From positions 62,001 to 126,000 of the forward strand of contig NZ_AUPZ01000007.1 in the NCBI RefSeq assembly GCF_000445475.1: 64,000 nucleotides of DNA. Reading direction: 5' to 3'. The notes below the pieces were generated by a model. That model did no database searches, had not been told where the DNA came from, and worked only from the letters and a program-made list of their open reading frames with translations. The DNA is from Sulfurimonas hongkongensis. GTDB taxonomy: Bacteria; Campylobacterota; Campylobacteria; Campylobacterales; Sulfurimonadaceae. Positions 8,126-17,079 of this stretch are shown piece by piece. Each line of letters begins with the position of its first letter. Positions within the stretch are counted from its first letter, which is position 1. Position numbers and translations under genes: made by a program.

Positions 8126-8865
8126 TGAGCAGAGTCTATCTAACTGGCGCTGGTCCTGGCGATATAGAACTTTTAACTATAAAAGCACTTAGAGTTATCA
8201 AAGAAGCCGATGTTATAATCTATGATAGGCTGGCAAATCCAGACATATTAGAAGAAGCAAAGAGTGGCTGTGAATTTGTGTATGTTGGTAAAGAAGATGG
8301 CAGACATATAATGCCTCAAGATGATATAAACGAGGTAATCTACCAAAACGCTCTAAAGCACAAATGTGTAGTTCGCCTAAAAGGTGGTGATCCATTTGTA
8401 TTTGGACGTGGTGGAGAAGAGGCTCTTTATTTGCTTGAAAAAGGTATAAAATTTGATGTCATTCCTGGCATTACTTCTGCTATATCGGCACCTGCATATG
8501 CTGGTATTCCAGTTACTCATCGAGGTGTATCAGTTAGTTTTAGAGTGGTAACTGGACATGAATCTCCAAACAAAAAAGTCTCTCAAATACCGTGGGAAAA
8601 CTTTAAATCTGATGATACTATTGTCTTTTTAATGGGGCTACATAATCTTCCTAGGATATCTAAAAAACTCATTGAGCTTGGAAAGGCCCCAAATTATCCT
8701 GTGGCGGTCATCTCAAAAGGAACAACAAAAGACCAAGTGGTTGTTGTAGGAACACTAGAAAATATAGTCAAGAAGTCTAAAGATGTGCCGACTCCAGCAC
8801 TTATCGTAGTTGGAAGAGTTGTAGAACTTAGAGATCAACTTAAATGGTTTGAGGGTAATGACTAA
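8125..8865 (+). CDS. nirE: Uroporphyrinogen-III C-methyltransferase (NirE/CobA/SUMT)
   Basis: 246-residue SAM-dependent methyltransferase that makes precorrin-2, the first committed step to siroheme and heme d1. Family motifs are GAGPGD near residue 8, VIIYDRLANPDIL, KGGDPFVFGRGGEE and the VIPGITSAISAPAYAGIP segment. There is no fused oxidase/chelatase (CysG-type) domain. Location between nirF and the two-component genes identifies it as NirE. The start ATG overlaps the nirF stop by one base and the end overlaps the kinase gene. Confidence 0.93.
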   Translation: MSRVYLTGAGPGDIELLTIKALRVIKEADVIIYDRLANPDILEEAKSGCEFVYVGKEDGRHIMPQDDINEVIYQNALKHKCVVRLKGGDPFVFGRGGEEALYLLEKGIKFDVIPGITSAISAPAYAGIPVTHRGVSVSFRVVTGHESPNKKVSQIPWENFKSDDTIVFLMGLHNLPRISKKLIELGKAPNYPVAVISKGTTKDQVVVVGTLENIVKKSKDVPTPALIVVGRVVELRDQLKWFEGND

Positions 8866-10363
8866 GCATAACTATAAAGATGCTATAGAGATAGCCAAAA
8901 ATATCTACTGGGTTGGAATGTATCTACAGGATGACCCATTTCAATGCCATCCATATTTCATAGAAAATGGCAACGAGTCTATTTTAGTAGATCCGGGATC
9001 CATGCTAGAGTTTGAAGAGACTGTTAGAAAAGTAAAAAGCATAGCTGATATAAGTAGCATAAAATACATAATACTGCATCATCAAGACCCAGACTTAGCA
9101 GCTGCAGTTCCTGAGATAGAAAAGCTTATAGATAGAGATGATTTACTTATAGTTACACACTCAAGAACAGCTCTTTTGATAAAACACTATCTTGTAAGCT
9201 CAGATTATTATGAGATAGATAAAAATGAAAACAGACTCATCACTTTAAGTGGGTTTACTCTTGAATTTTATACTACACCATATTGCCACGCACCAGGAGC
9301 ATTTGTGAGTTATGAGCCAGAGACTAAGACGCTTTTTTCAGGCGACATCTTTGGAGGCATTGAGAAATCATGGGAGTTTTATGCAGATGAGACATACTTT
9401 GCCAAAGCAAAACAGTTCCATCAAGAGTATATGCCGAGTAAAGATATATTTAACTTTGCACTACAAAAGATTGAAAAACTAGATCTCGAACTTATTGCTC
9501 CACAACATGGATCTATTATAAAAAAACAATATATAAAAAAGCTAATTGAAGATATGAAAAATCTAGAGTGTGGGATATATATAGATGCTAATTACAACCA
9601 AGAGCTACTAGATACTATTAACGAACTAAAAGAGAAAAAAGAGACTATAAAAGAGAGAGATAGACAGCTCTTTGAGCAGTCAAAAAGAGCTGAGATGGGT
9701 GAAATGATAGGTAATATTGCTCATCAATGGAGACAACCACTAGCCATAATAAGCACAATTTTAGCCATCTTAAAAGAAAAAAACAGTGCTAAAGTGCTCA
9801 AAAATGGTGAAATAGAACAAAAAATAGAGACTATGGAAGAAAAGGTAGAGTATATGTCTGATACTATAGAGGACTTTATGAACTACTACAAACCAAATAA
9901 AGACAGGAGCATTTTTAATATAAACGAAGCCCTGCAAAGAGCTTTAAAAATTACAAACTATACTCCACTAAATCATCAAATAAAAGTTAAAACAACAATA
10001 GATGAGGAGCTAGGCACAAAAGGGCATATAAATGAGTTTGTGCAGGTGATAGTCTCCATACTCTCAAATATCTATGATATTAAAAACATAAGGTCACTCC
10101 CTTTTGTAAATGTAGATATAAAGATGCAAAGAGAGGGTTTGGATGCCGTAGTCACTATTAGCGATGATGCAGGGGGGATAGAAGCAGATATTTTACCCAA
10201 AATATTCAATCCATACTTTACAACAAAGCATCAATCCTTAGGGACTGGTCTTGGTCTGCATATAGCAAAGACTATTATAGAGAACAATATGAATGGCTCC
10301 TTGAGTGTTAAAAACAATCAAAAAGGTGCAACTTTTATCATAAGGATGAAAAATGAAAACTGA
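8858..10363 (+). CDS. Soluble sensor histidine kinase with N-terminal flavodiiron-like (ODP/FDP) metallo-beta-lactamase domain
   Basis: 501 residues from ATG 8858 (a TTG nine bases earlier is possible but lacks a ribosome site). Residues 1-245 form a flavodiiron-type metallo-beta-lactamase domain: H75-x-D77-x-D79, H144, D163 and H217. The H144-to-D163 gap of 18 residues equals that of flavodiiron NO/O2 reductases, but the usual Glu is Asp and the following His is Leu80. A coiled linker (252-280) leads to a kinase core with phospho-acceptor H289 in NIAHQWRQPL, a DDAGGI G1 box and GTGLGLHIAK G2 box. There is no flavodoxin domain and no membrane segment. It overlaps nirE by 8 bases and its regulator by 11. 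A role as cytosolic O2 or NO sensor is inferred. Confidence 0.85.
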   Translation: MTKHNYKDAIEIAKNIYWVGMYLQDDPFQCHPYFIENGNESILVDPGSMLEFEETVRKVKSIADISSIKYIILHHQDPDLAAAVPEIEKLIDRDDLLIVTHSRTALLIKHYLVSSDYYEIDKNENRLITLSGFTLEFYTTPYCHAPGAFVSYEPETKTLFSGDIFGGIEKSWEFYADETYFAKAKQFHQEYMPSKDIFNFALQKIEKLDLELIAPQHGSIIKKQYIKKLIEDMKNLECGIYIDANYNQELLDTINELKEKKETIKERDRQLFEQSKRAEMGEMIGNIAHQWRQPLAIISTILAILKEKNSAKVLKNGEIEQKIETMEEKVEYMSDTIEDFMNYYKPNKDRSIFNINEALQRALKITNYTPLNHQIKVKTTIDEELGTKGHINEFVQVIVSILSNIYDIKNIRSLPFVNVDIKMQREGLDAVVTISDDAGGIEADILPKIFNPYFTTKHQSLGTGLGLHIAKTIIENNMNGSLSVKNNQKGATFIIRMKNEN

Positions 10364-11042
10364 TGAAATTATTGAAGATATTTCTATTCTTATAGTTGAG
10401 GATGAGACACAATTAAGAGAGTATTTACAGGAGTATCTTAGTATCTTTTTTAAAAAGGTTTATGTGGCTAAGTGTGGGCATGATGGCTATTTGCAGTACT
10501 TAGAGAAAAAACCAGATATAATAATAAGTGATATAAATATGCCAAATCTAAACGGCTTAGAGATGGTAAAACGTATAAGAGACAGAGACGAAGAGACAGA
10601 GATTATTATCATAAGTGCTCACTCAGAAGAGGAAAAATTATTAAAAGCAATAGAGTTAAAACTTGTAACTTATCTTATTAAACCCATCAACTCATTAAAA
10701 CTTAAAGAGCGGTTGTTTGAACTTGTAGAAAAACTTAGAAGTTCAAAAAAAAGAATCTATCTTAGCAACAATATCTTTTGGGATAAATCATCTTACACTC
10801 TTTGGAACTCCGAAAAACAGATATCTTTAAAAGAAAAGGAGATTATGCTCTTTAAATTACTCTGCTCAAAAGCAAATCACGCTTTTACGGCTGAGAGTAT
10901 TTTTTATCACATCTATAAAGATTCAGACAAAGAGTTCTCAGAGTACGCAGTCACATCTTTTATAAAACGCCTAAGAGCGAAATTGCCAGAAAATCTTATT
11001 CAAAATGAGTATGGCATAGGGTATAAAATAGTCTTAAACTAG
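10353..11042 (+). CDS. OmpR-family response regulator, partner of the diiron kinase
   Basis: 229 residues. N-terminal receiver domain (about 10-125) with acidic pair VEDE, phospho-acceptor Asp in IIISDINMPN, and Lys in YLIKPINSL. C-terminal winged-helix DNA-binding domain (about 135-229) ending in the typical YGIGYKI hairpin. Its ATG lies inside the end of the kinase gene (11-base overlap), so the pair is produced together. Targets are unknown; nearby nor/nir promoters are the obvious candidates. Confidence 0.92.
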   Translation: MKTDEIIEDISILIVEDETQLREYLQEYLSIFFKKVYVAKCGHDGYLQYLEKKPDIIISDINMPNLNGLEMVKRIRDRDEETEIIIISAHSEEEKLLKAIELKLVTYLIKPINSLKLKERLFELVEKLRSSKKRIYLSNNIFWDKSSYTLWNSEKQISLKEKEIMLFKLLCSKANHAFTAESIFYHIYKDSDKEFSEYAVTSFIKRLRAKLPENLIQNEYGIGYKIVLN

Positions 11043-11089
11043 ATAGGCAACATCTTAGAAACCAAGGTTTTAACCTCGCAAGCATCTAA

Positions 11090-11165
11090 GTTCCTACACT
11101 CTGCGTTGGAACTCATATACATCTAAGTTAGAGTTATATATATAAACTCCCACGCAGAGCATGGG
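11090..11165. repeat. Two degenerate REP-like palindromes (GTTCCCACGCTCTGCGTGGGAAC family)
   Basis: Copy one at 11090-11112 reads GTTCCTACACTCTGCGTTGGAAC in full, 23 positions with mismatched inner pairs; copy two at 11149-11165 is CCCACGCAGAGCATGGG. Better copies occur at 21780-21801 and 62663-62684. The two copies face each other, which could form a larger cruciform. Confidence 0.6.
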
Positions 11166-11321
11166 GCATGGAACAAGAGGAAACTTATCGCGAAGGATAC
11201 TATTGCTTAGTATTTTTAAAAGCACCGTTTTAATTTCTCATATGACAAAATGTGCCAAACTCCATGGGTATAATTCTAAATGAGACTTTTTAATATCTCC
11301 TTGATTCACAACATATTGTAT

Positions 11322-11351
11322 AAAATCAGAATTTTTTTAAATTCTGATTTT
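11322..11351. terminator. Bidirectional hairpin terminator between the response regulator and Sel1 genes
   Basis: A perfect 13-bp stem, AAAATCAGAATTT / AAATTCTGATTTT, with a TTTT loop. The arms begin with A-runs and end with T-runs, so it can act on both converging transcripts: the nir operon from the left and the Sel1 gene from the right. Confidence 0.8.
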
Positions 11352-11393
11352 AGTCTGTGAAAACCACTTCTTGTACAAAACTTCTAAGCTTTA

Positions 11394-12095
11394 TTAATAT
11401 TGTTCTAAATTGTATTTTAACCAGAGTAGTTCAGCTTGTTCATCTCCAGCATCTTTTGATTTCTTTGCCCATTTTTTTGCTTTTTTAAACTCTCCTTGTG
11501 TGCAGTATATTTCTGCTAAGAGATAATAAGCTTTTGGATCTCCTTTTGCAGCATTGATTTCAAGCCACTTTGCAGCCTTGTCTAATTTTAGGAGTTGCAT
11601 ATATATAAGCCCAATATTTTGCTCAGCTTGCATATTTCCACCAAGTGCTGAGTTTTCTAAAAGCTCGGCTGCTTTTGTGATGTTTTGATCAGTTGCATCT
11701 CCTCTGTAGTACATTAAAGCCAGGTTATACTGTGCATCTGAATTGTTTGCGTCTGATGCTTTACTTAACCATTTTAGAGCCTTTTTTGAGTCCTGAGGGA
11801 TATCTCTTCCCACAAGATACATCATGCCTAGATCATACTGGGCTGTTGTATTTGAGTTAGAAGCTGCTTTTTTTAGCCACTTAAGACCTTTTTTAGCATC
11901 TCTATCAACGCCTAAACCATTAAAGTAGAGATAGCTAAGAGCATTTTGCGCCTTAGTATCTCCATCTTTTGCACTTATCTCGTATAGTTTAAAGGCTTTT
12001 TTATACTCTTTGTTTGAAAAGGCTTTATAAGCCTCTTTTGTATCCCCAAAGAGCCCAACTGACAAAATCGCCACTACTAAAACAAATTTTAACAT
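11394..12095 (-). CDS. Secreted Sel1-like repeat protein
   Basis: 233 residues: signal peptide (about 1-17, ending LFGDT), then five or six Sel1/TPR-like helical repeats of about 36 residues with the usual A...LG.MY..G......KAL.WL.KAA pattern. Such proteins are periplasmic scaffolds for protein contacts; substrate unknown. Single gene, facing the nir operon across a shared terminator. A CTTTTTT-containing ribosome region (AAAGGATAGTA on the coding strand) precedes ATG 12095. Confidence 0.88.
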   Translation of the reverse strand: MLKFVLVVAILSVGLFGDTKEAYKAFSNKEYKKAFKLYEISAKDGDTKAQNALSYLYFNGLGVDRDAKKGLKWLKKAASNSNTTAQYDLGMMYLVGRDIPQDSKKALKWLSKASDANNSDAQYNLALMYYRGDATDQNITKAAELLENSALGGNMQAEQNIGLIYMQLLKLDKAAKWLEINAAKGDPKAYYLLAEIYCTQGEFKKAKKWAKKSKDAGDEQAELLWLKYNLEQY

Positions 12096-12140
12096 TACTA
12101 TCCTTTTTTAATTAAATACTTTGAACGATTATCAAATTAA

Positions 12141-12203
12141 ATCCTGAGTCAAAACAAGAGAATCGCTTTTTGCTATGCAAAAATCTTCTTTAGAGTTTAG
12201 GAT
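12141..12203 (-). repeat. Dispersed 63-64 bp hairpin repeat, copy A
   Basis: This stretch matches the reverse complement of 43446-43509 with about five substitutions and one single-base indel. It is bounded by inverted ATCCT/AGGAT ends and has a perfect inner hairpin TTTTTGC-TAT-GCAAAAA. A weaker match (GCTTGAnnCGGA) continues to about 12243. No coding potential. Probably a non-autonomous mobile or REP-like element. Confidence 0.75.
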
Positions 12204-12266
12204 GACATATGTTCCGCCATTTTGTGCTTGACACGGAGTTCAGTCTTTATAAATTAACCAGAGAAT

Positions 12267-12695
12267 TCAATTGATTTTACACTCACCCATCATCTCACGC
12301 CAATCATACGAAAAATTTTTAAGTACATAAGCCTTATGATGAGGAACTGTGCAAGATGAGCAGTCTTGATGTATAAAACCACCGCTTGCAAACTTTTTAC
12401 CATTGTTTATGTCACACTTACTTAAGATTTTAAGACCGTTATATTTTGCAAGACCATCGTCATTAAACCTAAAGTTTGGACAGGCACACATATAGCAGTT
12501 AAGAGTTTTTATGTCGTGACATTTTTTGTTCTGTTTATAAAGTGGGCAAAAATCTTCTTCGTTCTCTTTCATATTTTCAAAATCAAAATAGTCAACAATC
12601 TGCTCTTTTGTGTATCCTTTACATCGCAATCTTTCTACAATCTTTTTGTGCTTTTGTGCGTGAGATTCAAACCAGTCTATATATTTCATATGCAT
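12267..12695 (-). CDS. Cysteine-rich small domain protein (putative metal-binding)
   Basis: 142 residues. The first 45 are helical and basic. The rest carries ten or so cysteines in the order CPLYKQNKKCHD, NCYMCACPNF, then DCSSCTVPHH, which matches my memory of the cysteine-rich small domain family (PF04071), probable metal or cluster binders of unknown role. ATG at 12695; the next Met, two residues on, is an alternative start. Single gene, divergent from the DMT transporter. Function not known. Confidence 0.75.
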   Translation of the reverse strand: MHMKYIDWFESHAQKHKKIVERLRCKGYTKEQIVDYFDFENMKENEEDFCPLYKQNKKCHDIKTLNCYMCACPNFRFNDDGLAKYNGLKILSKCDINNGKKFASGGFIHQDCSSCTVPHHKAYVLKNFSYDWREMMGECKIN

Positions 12696-12769
12696 ATTTT
12701 ACCAAAAAATCTAGTTTCTTTTAAGCTATAATGACAAGAATATCACAACAAGTCTAAAATGAGCCAACT

Positions 12770-13627
12770 TTGAAAAATTCACACTTTACATATCTTCTCA
12801 TCCTTGCCATGTTTTTATGGGGAGCTGGATGGAGTGCGTTAAAGATTTTAACAGAGAGCTCATCCCTTGAGGTTGTGATTTTTTGGCGTTTTTTTCTTAT
12901 GAGTCTCTCTTTTATCCCGATACTTTATTTTATAAAAATACCACTTAGGTTAAACAAACAAAGCTCAAAGTTCATACTATCAAGCTCTGTTTTAAACATC
13001 TCTTTTATGGTCTTTTCATACCTTGGAGTAAAGAGTGGATATGCAGGAAATGGCGGAGTTATCATTACAACTATGACTCCACTTGTAACATTTTTGATGG
13101 TGGGAATTTTATTTAAAACAAAGTTTAAACTTTGGCAATACTTTGGTCTACTCTTAGGATTTGTAGGCGGCGCAATAATCTTAGAGATATACAAACTAGA
13201 ACTAAGTAGCGCAAATATATACTTTTTACTCTGTGCAGTTGTTTGGGGTGGAGTCACTCTACTATCTCAACACTCAAACAAACACATACACCCAGTCCAT
13301 TATAGCTTTTACATCTCCGTAGTGGCAACTATTGCCTCATTTATCTACTCGTACGATGCTGGACTCTTAAGTGTTTTTGAACTCGATACAGAGTTTTGGA
13401 TGGCTCTTATCTACTTAGCTGTTTTAGGTCAAAGCGTGGCTACTACTATTTTTTATATAGCATCAGCTAGACTTGGAAGCGAGATAACTAGTTCTTATAT
13501 GTTTTTAGTTCCAATCTTCGCTTTAGTGGTCGCTTGGGCCATTTTAGACGAAGAGTTGCAGAGTCATATAGTCATAGGTGGCTCAATAAGTCTTGTCGCA
13601 ATTTATTTTATAAATAAGAAGCGTTAA
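12770..13627 (+). CDS. DMT-superfamily (EamA) transporter
   Basis: 285 residues with ten predicted membrane helices in two EamA repeats, the second starting near residue 150 (LLCAVVWGGVTLLSQH). A FWRFFLMSLSF segment near residue 40 is typical of the family. It probably exports a small metabolite or amino acid; substrate cannot be read from sequence. The frame starts at TTG 12770; an ATG at 12760 in another frame is closed at once by TGA, and the first in-frame Met is residue 14, inside the first helix. Confidence 0.88.
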   Translation: MKNSHFTYLLILAMFLWGAGWSALKILTESSSLEVVIFWRFFLMSLSFIPILYFIKIPLRLNKQSSKFILSSSVLNISFMVFSYLGVKSGYAGNGGVIITTMTPLVTFLMVGILFKTKFKLWQYFGLLLGFVGGAIILEIYKLELSSANIYFLLCAVVWGGVTLLSQHSNKHIHPVHYSFYISVVATIASFIYSYDAGLLSVFELDTEFWMALIYLAVLGQSVATTIFYIASARLGSEITSSYMFLVPIFALVVAWAILDEELQSHIVIGGSISLVAIYFINKKR

Positions 13628-13685
13628 TAATACTTTAACACAACTTGAGGTATATTTTACGATAAATATTGATAAAAGGGTTGTT

Positions 13686-14864
13686 ATGAAGAGTGTTTTA
13701 GTCATTGGTGGTGGATTTGGGGGACTTGAAGCTGCGATATTTTTAAAGAAATATAATTATGATGTGACACTGGTAAGTGATAGAGACTACTTTTTTATCT
13801 ATCCTACTTCCATCTGGATTCCAACAAGAGAAAAAGAGTTTGATGAGATTTGTATTGACTTAGCAGAACTCCAAAGGGTTCATGGTTTTAAACTTATAGT
13901 TGATGCACTCACCCACATAGATGTGAAACAAAATAGGTACACCCTTGCATCAGGAGAAATTTTAAGCTCTTATGACCATGTTGTTTTAGCTATGGGTGCT
14001 TCAAAACTAAAGCATGAAGGTATAGAGCATACTCTCTCTATCTGTGCAGAACCAGAGCAGTCACTCAAACTAAGAGATTCTCTAGATGCACTCATAGAAA
14101 AAGGAAGTGGTAAAATCTCTTTTGGCTTTGGCGCAAATCCAAAAGACAGTTCAAGTGTCCGCGGTGGACCAGCCTTTGAGCTTTTGTTTAACACTCACAA
14201 TCTACTAAAGAAAAAAGGAATCAGAGACAACTTCGAGCTATCATTTTTTGCTCCAATGAGTGAGCCAGGAAAAAGAATGGGCGAAAAGGCACTAAGCATG
14301 ATGGATGATTTTTTCAAAAGACTCGCTATAAAACAACACTTTGGTAAAAAAATAAAGTTATTTAAAGAAGATTCAGTCATTTTTGAAGATGACTCAAAAT
14401 TAGAGTCAGATCTAATAATGTTTATAGCAGCTGGAAGTGGACATGAGGTAGTTCAAGACTCGCACCTTCCAAAAAATGAAGCTGGATTTGTAAAGATAGA
14501 TGAGTATTGTCGTGTTATATTTGATGAGGTACCAAGTAATATATATGCCATAGGAGATATAGCAGCTCTAGAAGGTCCATCATGGAAGGCTAAACAAGGA
14601 CATTTAGCCGAGATCATGGCTAGAAATGTAGCTTTTAATATCTCTCAAACGGACAAAGGTAAAGCGAGCCTAAAATCTTACAAAAAGCATATAAATATCT
14701 TATGCTTGATGGATAGCGGAGATGGAGCATCCCTAATATATAGAGATGATAAAAAAGCTTATATGATACCACTTCCATTTATTGGACACTATGTGAAAAA
14801 ATTGTGGGGTGTTTATGCAAAATTGTCAAAATTAGGAAAAATTCCAAGAATTTTAGGTTTATAG
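13686..14864 (+). CDS. SQR-like FAD/NAD(P)-binding oxidoreductase
   Basis: 392 residues. Rossmann FAD motif VIGGGFGGLEAA at the N-terminus, a second ATG-type motif LAMGASKL, and a C-terminal FAD segment IYAIGDIAAL. This fits the sulfide:quinone oxidoreductase / type II NADH dehydrogenase superfamily. The two redox cysteines of true SQRs are not clearly placed: Cys occurs in SICAEPE and in NILCLMDSGDG, the latter near the expected position, so the substrate may be sulfide or another donor. The C-terminal helices may contact the membrane. A single gene with AAAAGGG before ATG 13686. Confidence 0.8.
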   Translation: MKSVLVIGGGFGGLEAAIFLKKYNYDVTLVSDRDYFFIYPTSIWIPTREKEFDEICIDLAELQRVHGFKLIVDALTHIDVKQNRYTLASGEILSSYDHVVLAMGASKLKHEGIEHTLSICAEPEQSLKLRDSLDALIEKGSGKISFGFGANPKDSSSVRGGPAFELLFNTHNLLKKKGIRDNFELSFFAPMSEPGKRMGEKALSMMDDFFKRLAIKQHFGKKIKLFKEDSVIFEDDSKLESDLIMFIAAGSGHEVVQDSHLPKNEAGFVKIDEYCRVIFDEVPSNIYAIGDIAALEGPSWKAKQGHLAEIMARNVAFNISQTDKGKASLKSYKKHINILCLMDSGDGASLIYRDDKKAYMIPLPFIGHYVKKLWGVYAKLSKLGKIPRILGL

Positions 14865-15000
14865 CAAATATATGTTACTTTGTGTAGCAAGTATAAATCA
14901 TTTGTTACTCTAATAAAATAGGGGTTATTTTTAACTATATATTGAGATATAATTTTTGTTAATAGCTGACTAAAGCACTTACTTGATTAAGGAGCAATTT

Positions 15001-15543
15001 ATGGTTAGAAAAACACTCTCTAAAGAGGACTCTCCAAAAGATATTACAAATATTGAAAAACAACTGGGCGATAATGATTTTATAGTCTCAAAGACAGATA
15101 CCAAAGGGAATATCATCTATTGTAATGAGATATTTAGCAATATTGCTGGATATAAAACATCTAACCTTATAGGAGCAAATCATAATCTTATAAGACATCC
15201 TGATATGCCTCGTATCGCATTTAAGACTCTATGGGATCTTGTCAAAGATAAAAAAGAGTTTTTTGGATTTGTAAAAAATCTTTGTGCTGATGGAGGTTAC
15301 TACTGGGTGTTTGCCTATATCACGGCTGACTTGGATATAAATAAAAATATTGTAAGTTATACTTCAGTTAGAAGAAAACCTCTAAAGTCAGCCATTGAGA
15401 CTATTGTTCCCATATATAAACTACTTATAGATGCAGAAAAAAGTGGCGGGATGAATGAGTCCGCAAGGGTTTTAGGGGACTTTTTACATAAAAACAGAAC
15501 AAGTTATGAAGAGTTTGTAGTAAATCTTCAAAAAGGAGAGTAG
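15001..15543 (+). CDS. PAS-domain energy-taxis sensor (CetB/Aer-like)
   Basis: 180 residues from ATG 15001, which has AAGGAG at 14989-14994; a TTG 18 bases upstream lies before that site and is rejected. A single PAS domain spans about 22-125 with the Aer/CetB signature: [15 protein letters not shown] and [16 protein letters not shown]. Such domains often bind FAD and report redox state. It lies one base ahead of a receptor lacking its own sensory domain, as CetB works with CetA in Campylobacter jejuni. Gene order here is PAS first. Confidence 0.88.
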   Translation: MVRKTLSKEDSPKDITNIEKQLGDNDFIVSKTDTKGNIIYCNEIFSNIAGYKTSNLIGANHNLIRHPDMPRIAFKTLWDLVKDKKEFFGFVKNLCADGGYYWVFAYITADLDINKNIVSYTSVRRKPLKSAIETIVPIYKLLIDAEKSGGMNESARVLGDFLHKNRTSYEEFVVNLQKGE

Positions 15544-15544
15544 C

Positions 15545-17008
15545 GTGAACTCTATGAAAAATTATAGAGTTGTTGCTCTTTTGGTTTTAGTGCTTATAAG
15601 TGCTGGTATTTTAGCAGTAAATTCTCAAATTATCTTTGCTCTGGTTGTAGTAACTTTAGCGATTGCTTCTTTATTTATCCCTCAAAAGCAAGAGATGGGC
15701 GGTAGTGAAGATGCACTTATGGATAAAATAGCTACAACTTTAGAAGATGTAAAAGATGGAAAACTCTCAACTCGTGTTATTTTATATAGGCACGACAGTA
15801 AACTCGAAAATATTGCATGGAATATTAACAAGTGCTTAGACCAAGTAGAAGTTGTACTTAGAGAGAGCAGAAATACCATAGATGCTGTTAGCCAGGGCTT
15901 TATATATAGAAGTATGTATCCAGCTGGCTTGCAAGGCGAGTTTGGAGAGACCGCACAACGAATACAAAAGGCAGTTGAATCTATGAAAGCAAACGAGGGC
16001 TACAAGGTGATGGGGCAGTTAAGTAGTACATTTAGCAACTTCAACGCTGGGATGAAAGGCAACTTTGACCTTATAACTACAGATATAAACAAAACAGAGA
16101 ACTCATTTATGGATGTTACTGCTAGCACATCTAAGGCCTCAGCATCTGCTAAAGAGACTTACAGCTCCCTGCAAACTACTACTAAGGAGATAGAGAGTCT
16201 TAGTCAATTAGTTACAAATACTTCTGATGCTATAAGAGAGATGGATACAAATGTTGGTGATATTGCTATGATAGTTAGTCTCATAAAAGATATAGCAGAT
16301 CAAACAAACTTGCTTGCACTTAATACTGCCATAGAAGCTGCACGAGCAGGTGAACATGGACGAGGTTTTGCAGTTGTGGCTGATGAAGTTAGAAAACTAG
16401 CTGAGAGAACTCAAAAAGCAACTGGCGAGATTAGCATTACTATAGATAATCTTCAAGACCAATCAAAAAACATCTCGCACAACTCTGATGCAATGAATGA
16501 TATAGCCACTCAAACTAGTCAAACAATGAGAGAGTTTTTAGATACTATGAACAACTTTACAATAAATCTTACCCACACATCAAAGCTCTCAAATACAAGT
16601 AGTTTTGCCCTGTTTTTATCAAACTATAAAATCCAACATATACTCTTTAAGTCAAATGCCTACTCTGCCGTAGTTAGTTCAAGTGTAACAAAAGAGTTAA
16701 AAAAAGACCATAAACATTGTGGTTTTGGGCTTTGGTACTATGGAGTTGGAAGTGAACTTTTTGGACAAAACGCTTCGTTTAAGGCAATGGAGCCTCATCA
16801 TATTGCTTTTCATGAACTTATAAATGAAAATCTTGAGCCTGCTTTGGCTGGTCACTCTCTAACGGATAAAGAGACAAAAGAGGCACTACTAAGAAGATTT
16901 AATGAGGCAGAGAGTCACTCAAATGAGCTTTTTAAGCTCATGGACAAGTTCTCACAAGAGGTTGGTGAGACTGTAGAAATGCATGAGGTTTTAGAAAATA
17001 AAGCTTGA
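15545..17008 (+). CDS. Methyl-accepting chemotaxis protein with C-terminal CZB domain (CetA-like)
   Basis: 487 residues starting at GTG 15545 behind AAGGAG. Two adjacent N-terminal helices (about 6-45) with almost no periplasmic loop, a HAMP-like stretch, then the signalling hairpin with the invariant [19 protein letters not shown] region. A C-terminal chemoreceptor zinc-binding (CZB) domain follows: His in [17 protein letters not shown], and HHIAFHE. Lack of a periplasmic sensor and coupling to the PAS gene indicate a bipartite taxis receptor; the CZB domain adds possible zinc or oxidant sensing. Confidence 0.92.
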   Translation: MNSMKNYRVVALLVLVLISAGILAVNSQIIFALVVVTLAIASLFIPQKQEMGGSEDALMDKIATTLEDVKDGKLSTRVILYRHDSKLENIAWNINKCLDQVEVVLRESRNTIDAVSQGFIYRSMYPAGLQGEFGETAQRIQKAVESMKANEGYKVMGQLSSTFSNFNAGMKGNFDLITTDINKTENSFMDVTASTSKASASAKETYSSLQTTTKEIESLSQLVTNTSDAIREMDTNVGDIAMIVSLIKDIADQTNLLALNTAIEAARAGEHGRGFAVVADEVRKLAERTQKATGEISITIDNLQDQSKNISHNSDAMNDIATQTSQTMREFLDTMNNFTINLTHTSKLSNTSSFALFLSNYKIQHILFKSNAYSAVVSSSVTKELKKDHKHCGFGLWYYGVGSELFGQNASFKAMEPHHIAFHELINENLEPALAGHSLTDKETKEALLRRFNEAESHSNELFKLMDKFSQEVGETVEMHEVLENKA

Positions 17009-17079
17009 TATTTTTAAGTTTTGATTGTATTTTTTTAGTTAAACTTTAGACAAATTTAAATTCGGACTTAAAGTACAAT

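Larger units (their letters stand above)
11043..11393. other. Gene-free spacer with repeat-like palindromes and a terminator
   Basis: I see no coding frame with a ribosome site here. The stretch holds two degenerate copies of the CCCACGC-AGA-GCGTGGG palindrome (11090-11112 and 11149-11165), an AT-rich middle, and a strong hairpin at 11322-11351. Confidence 0.6.
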
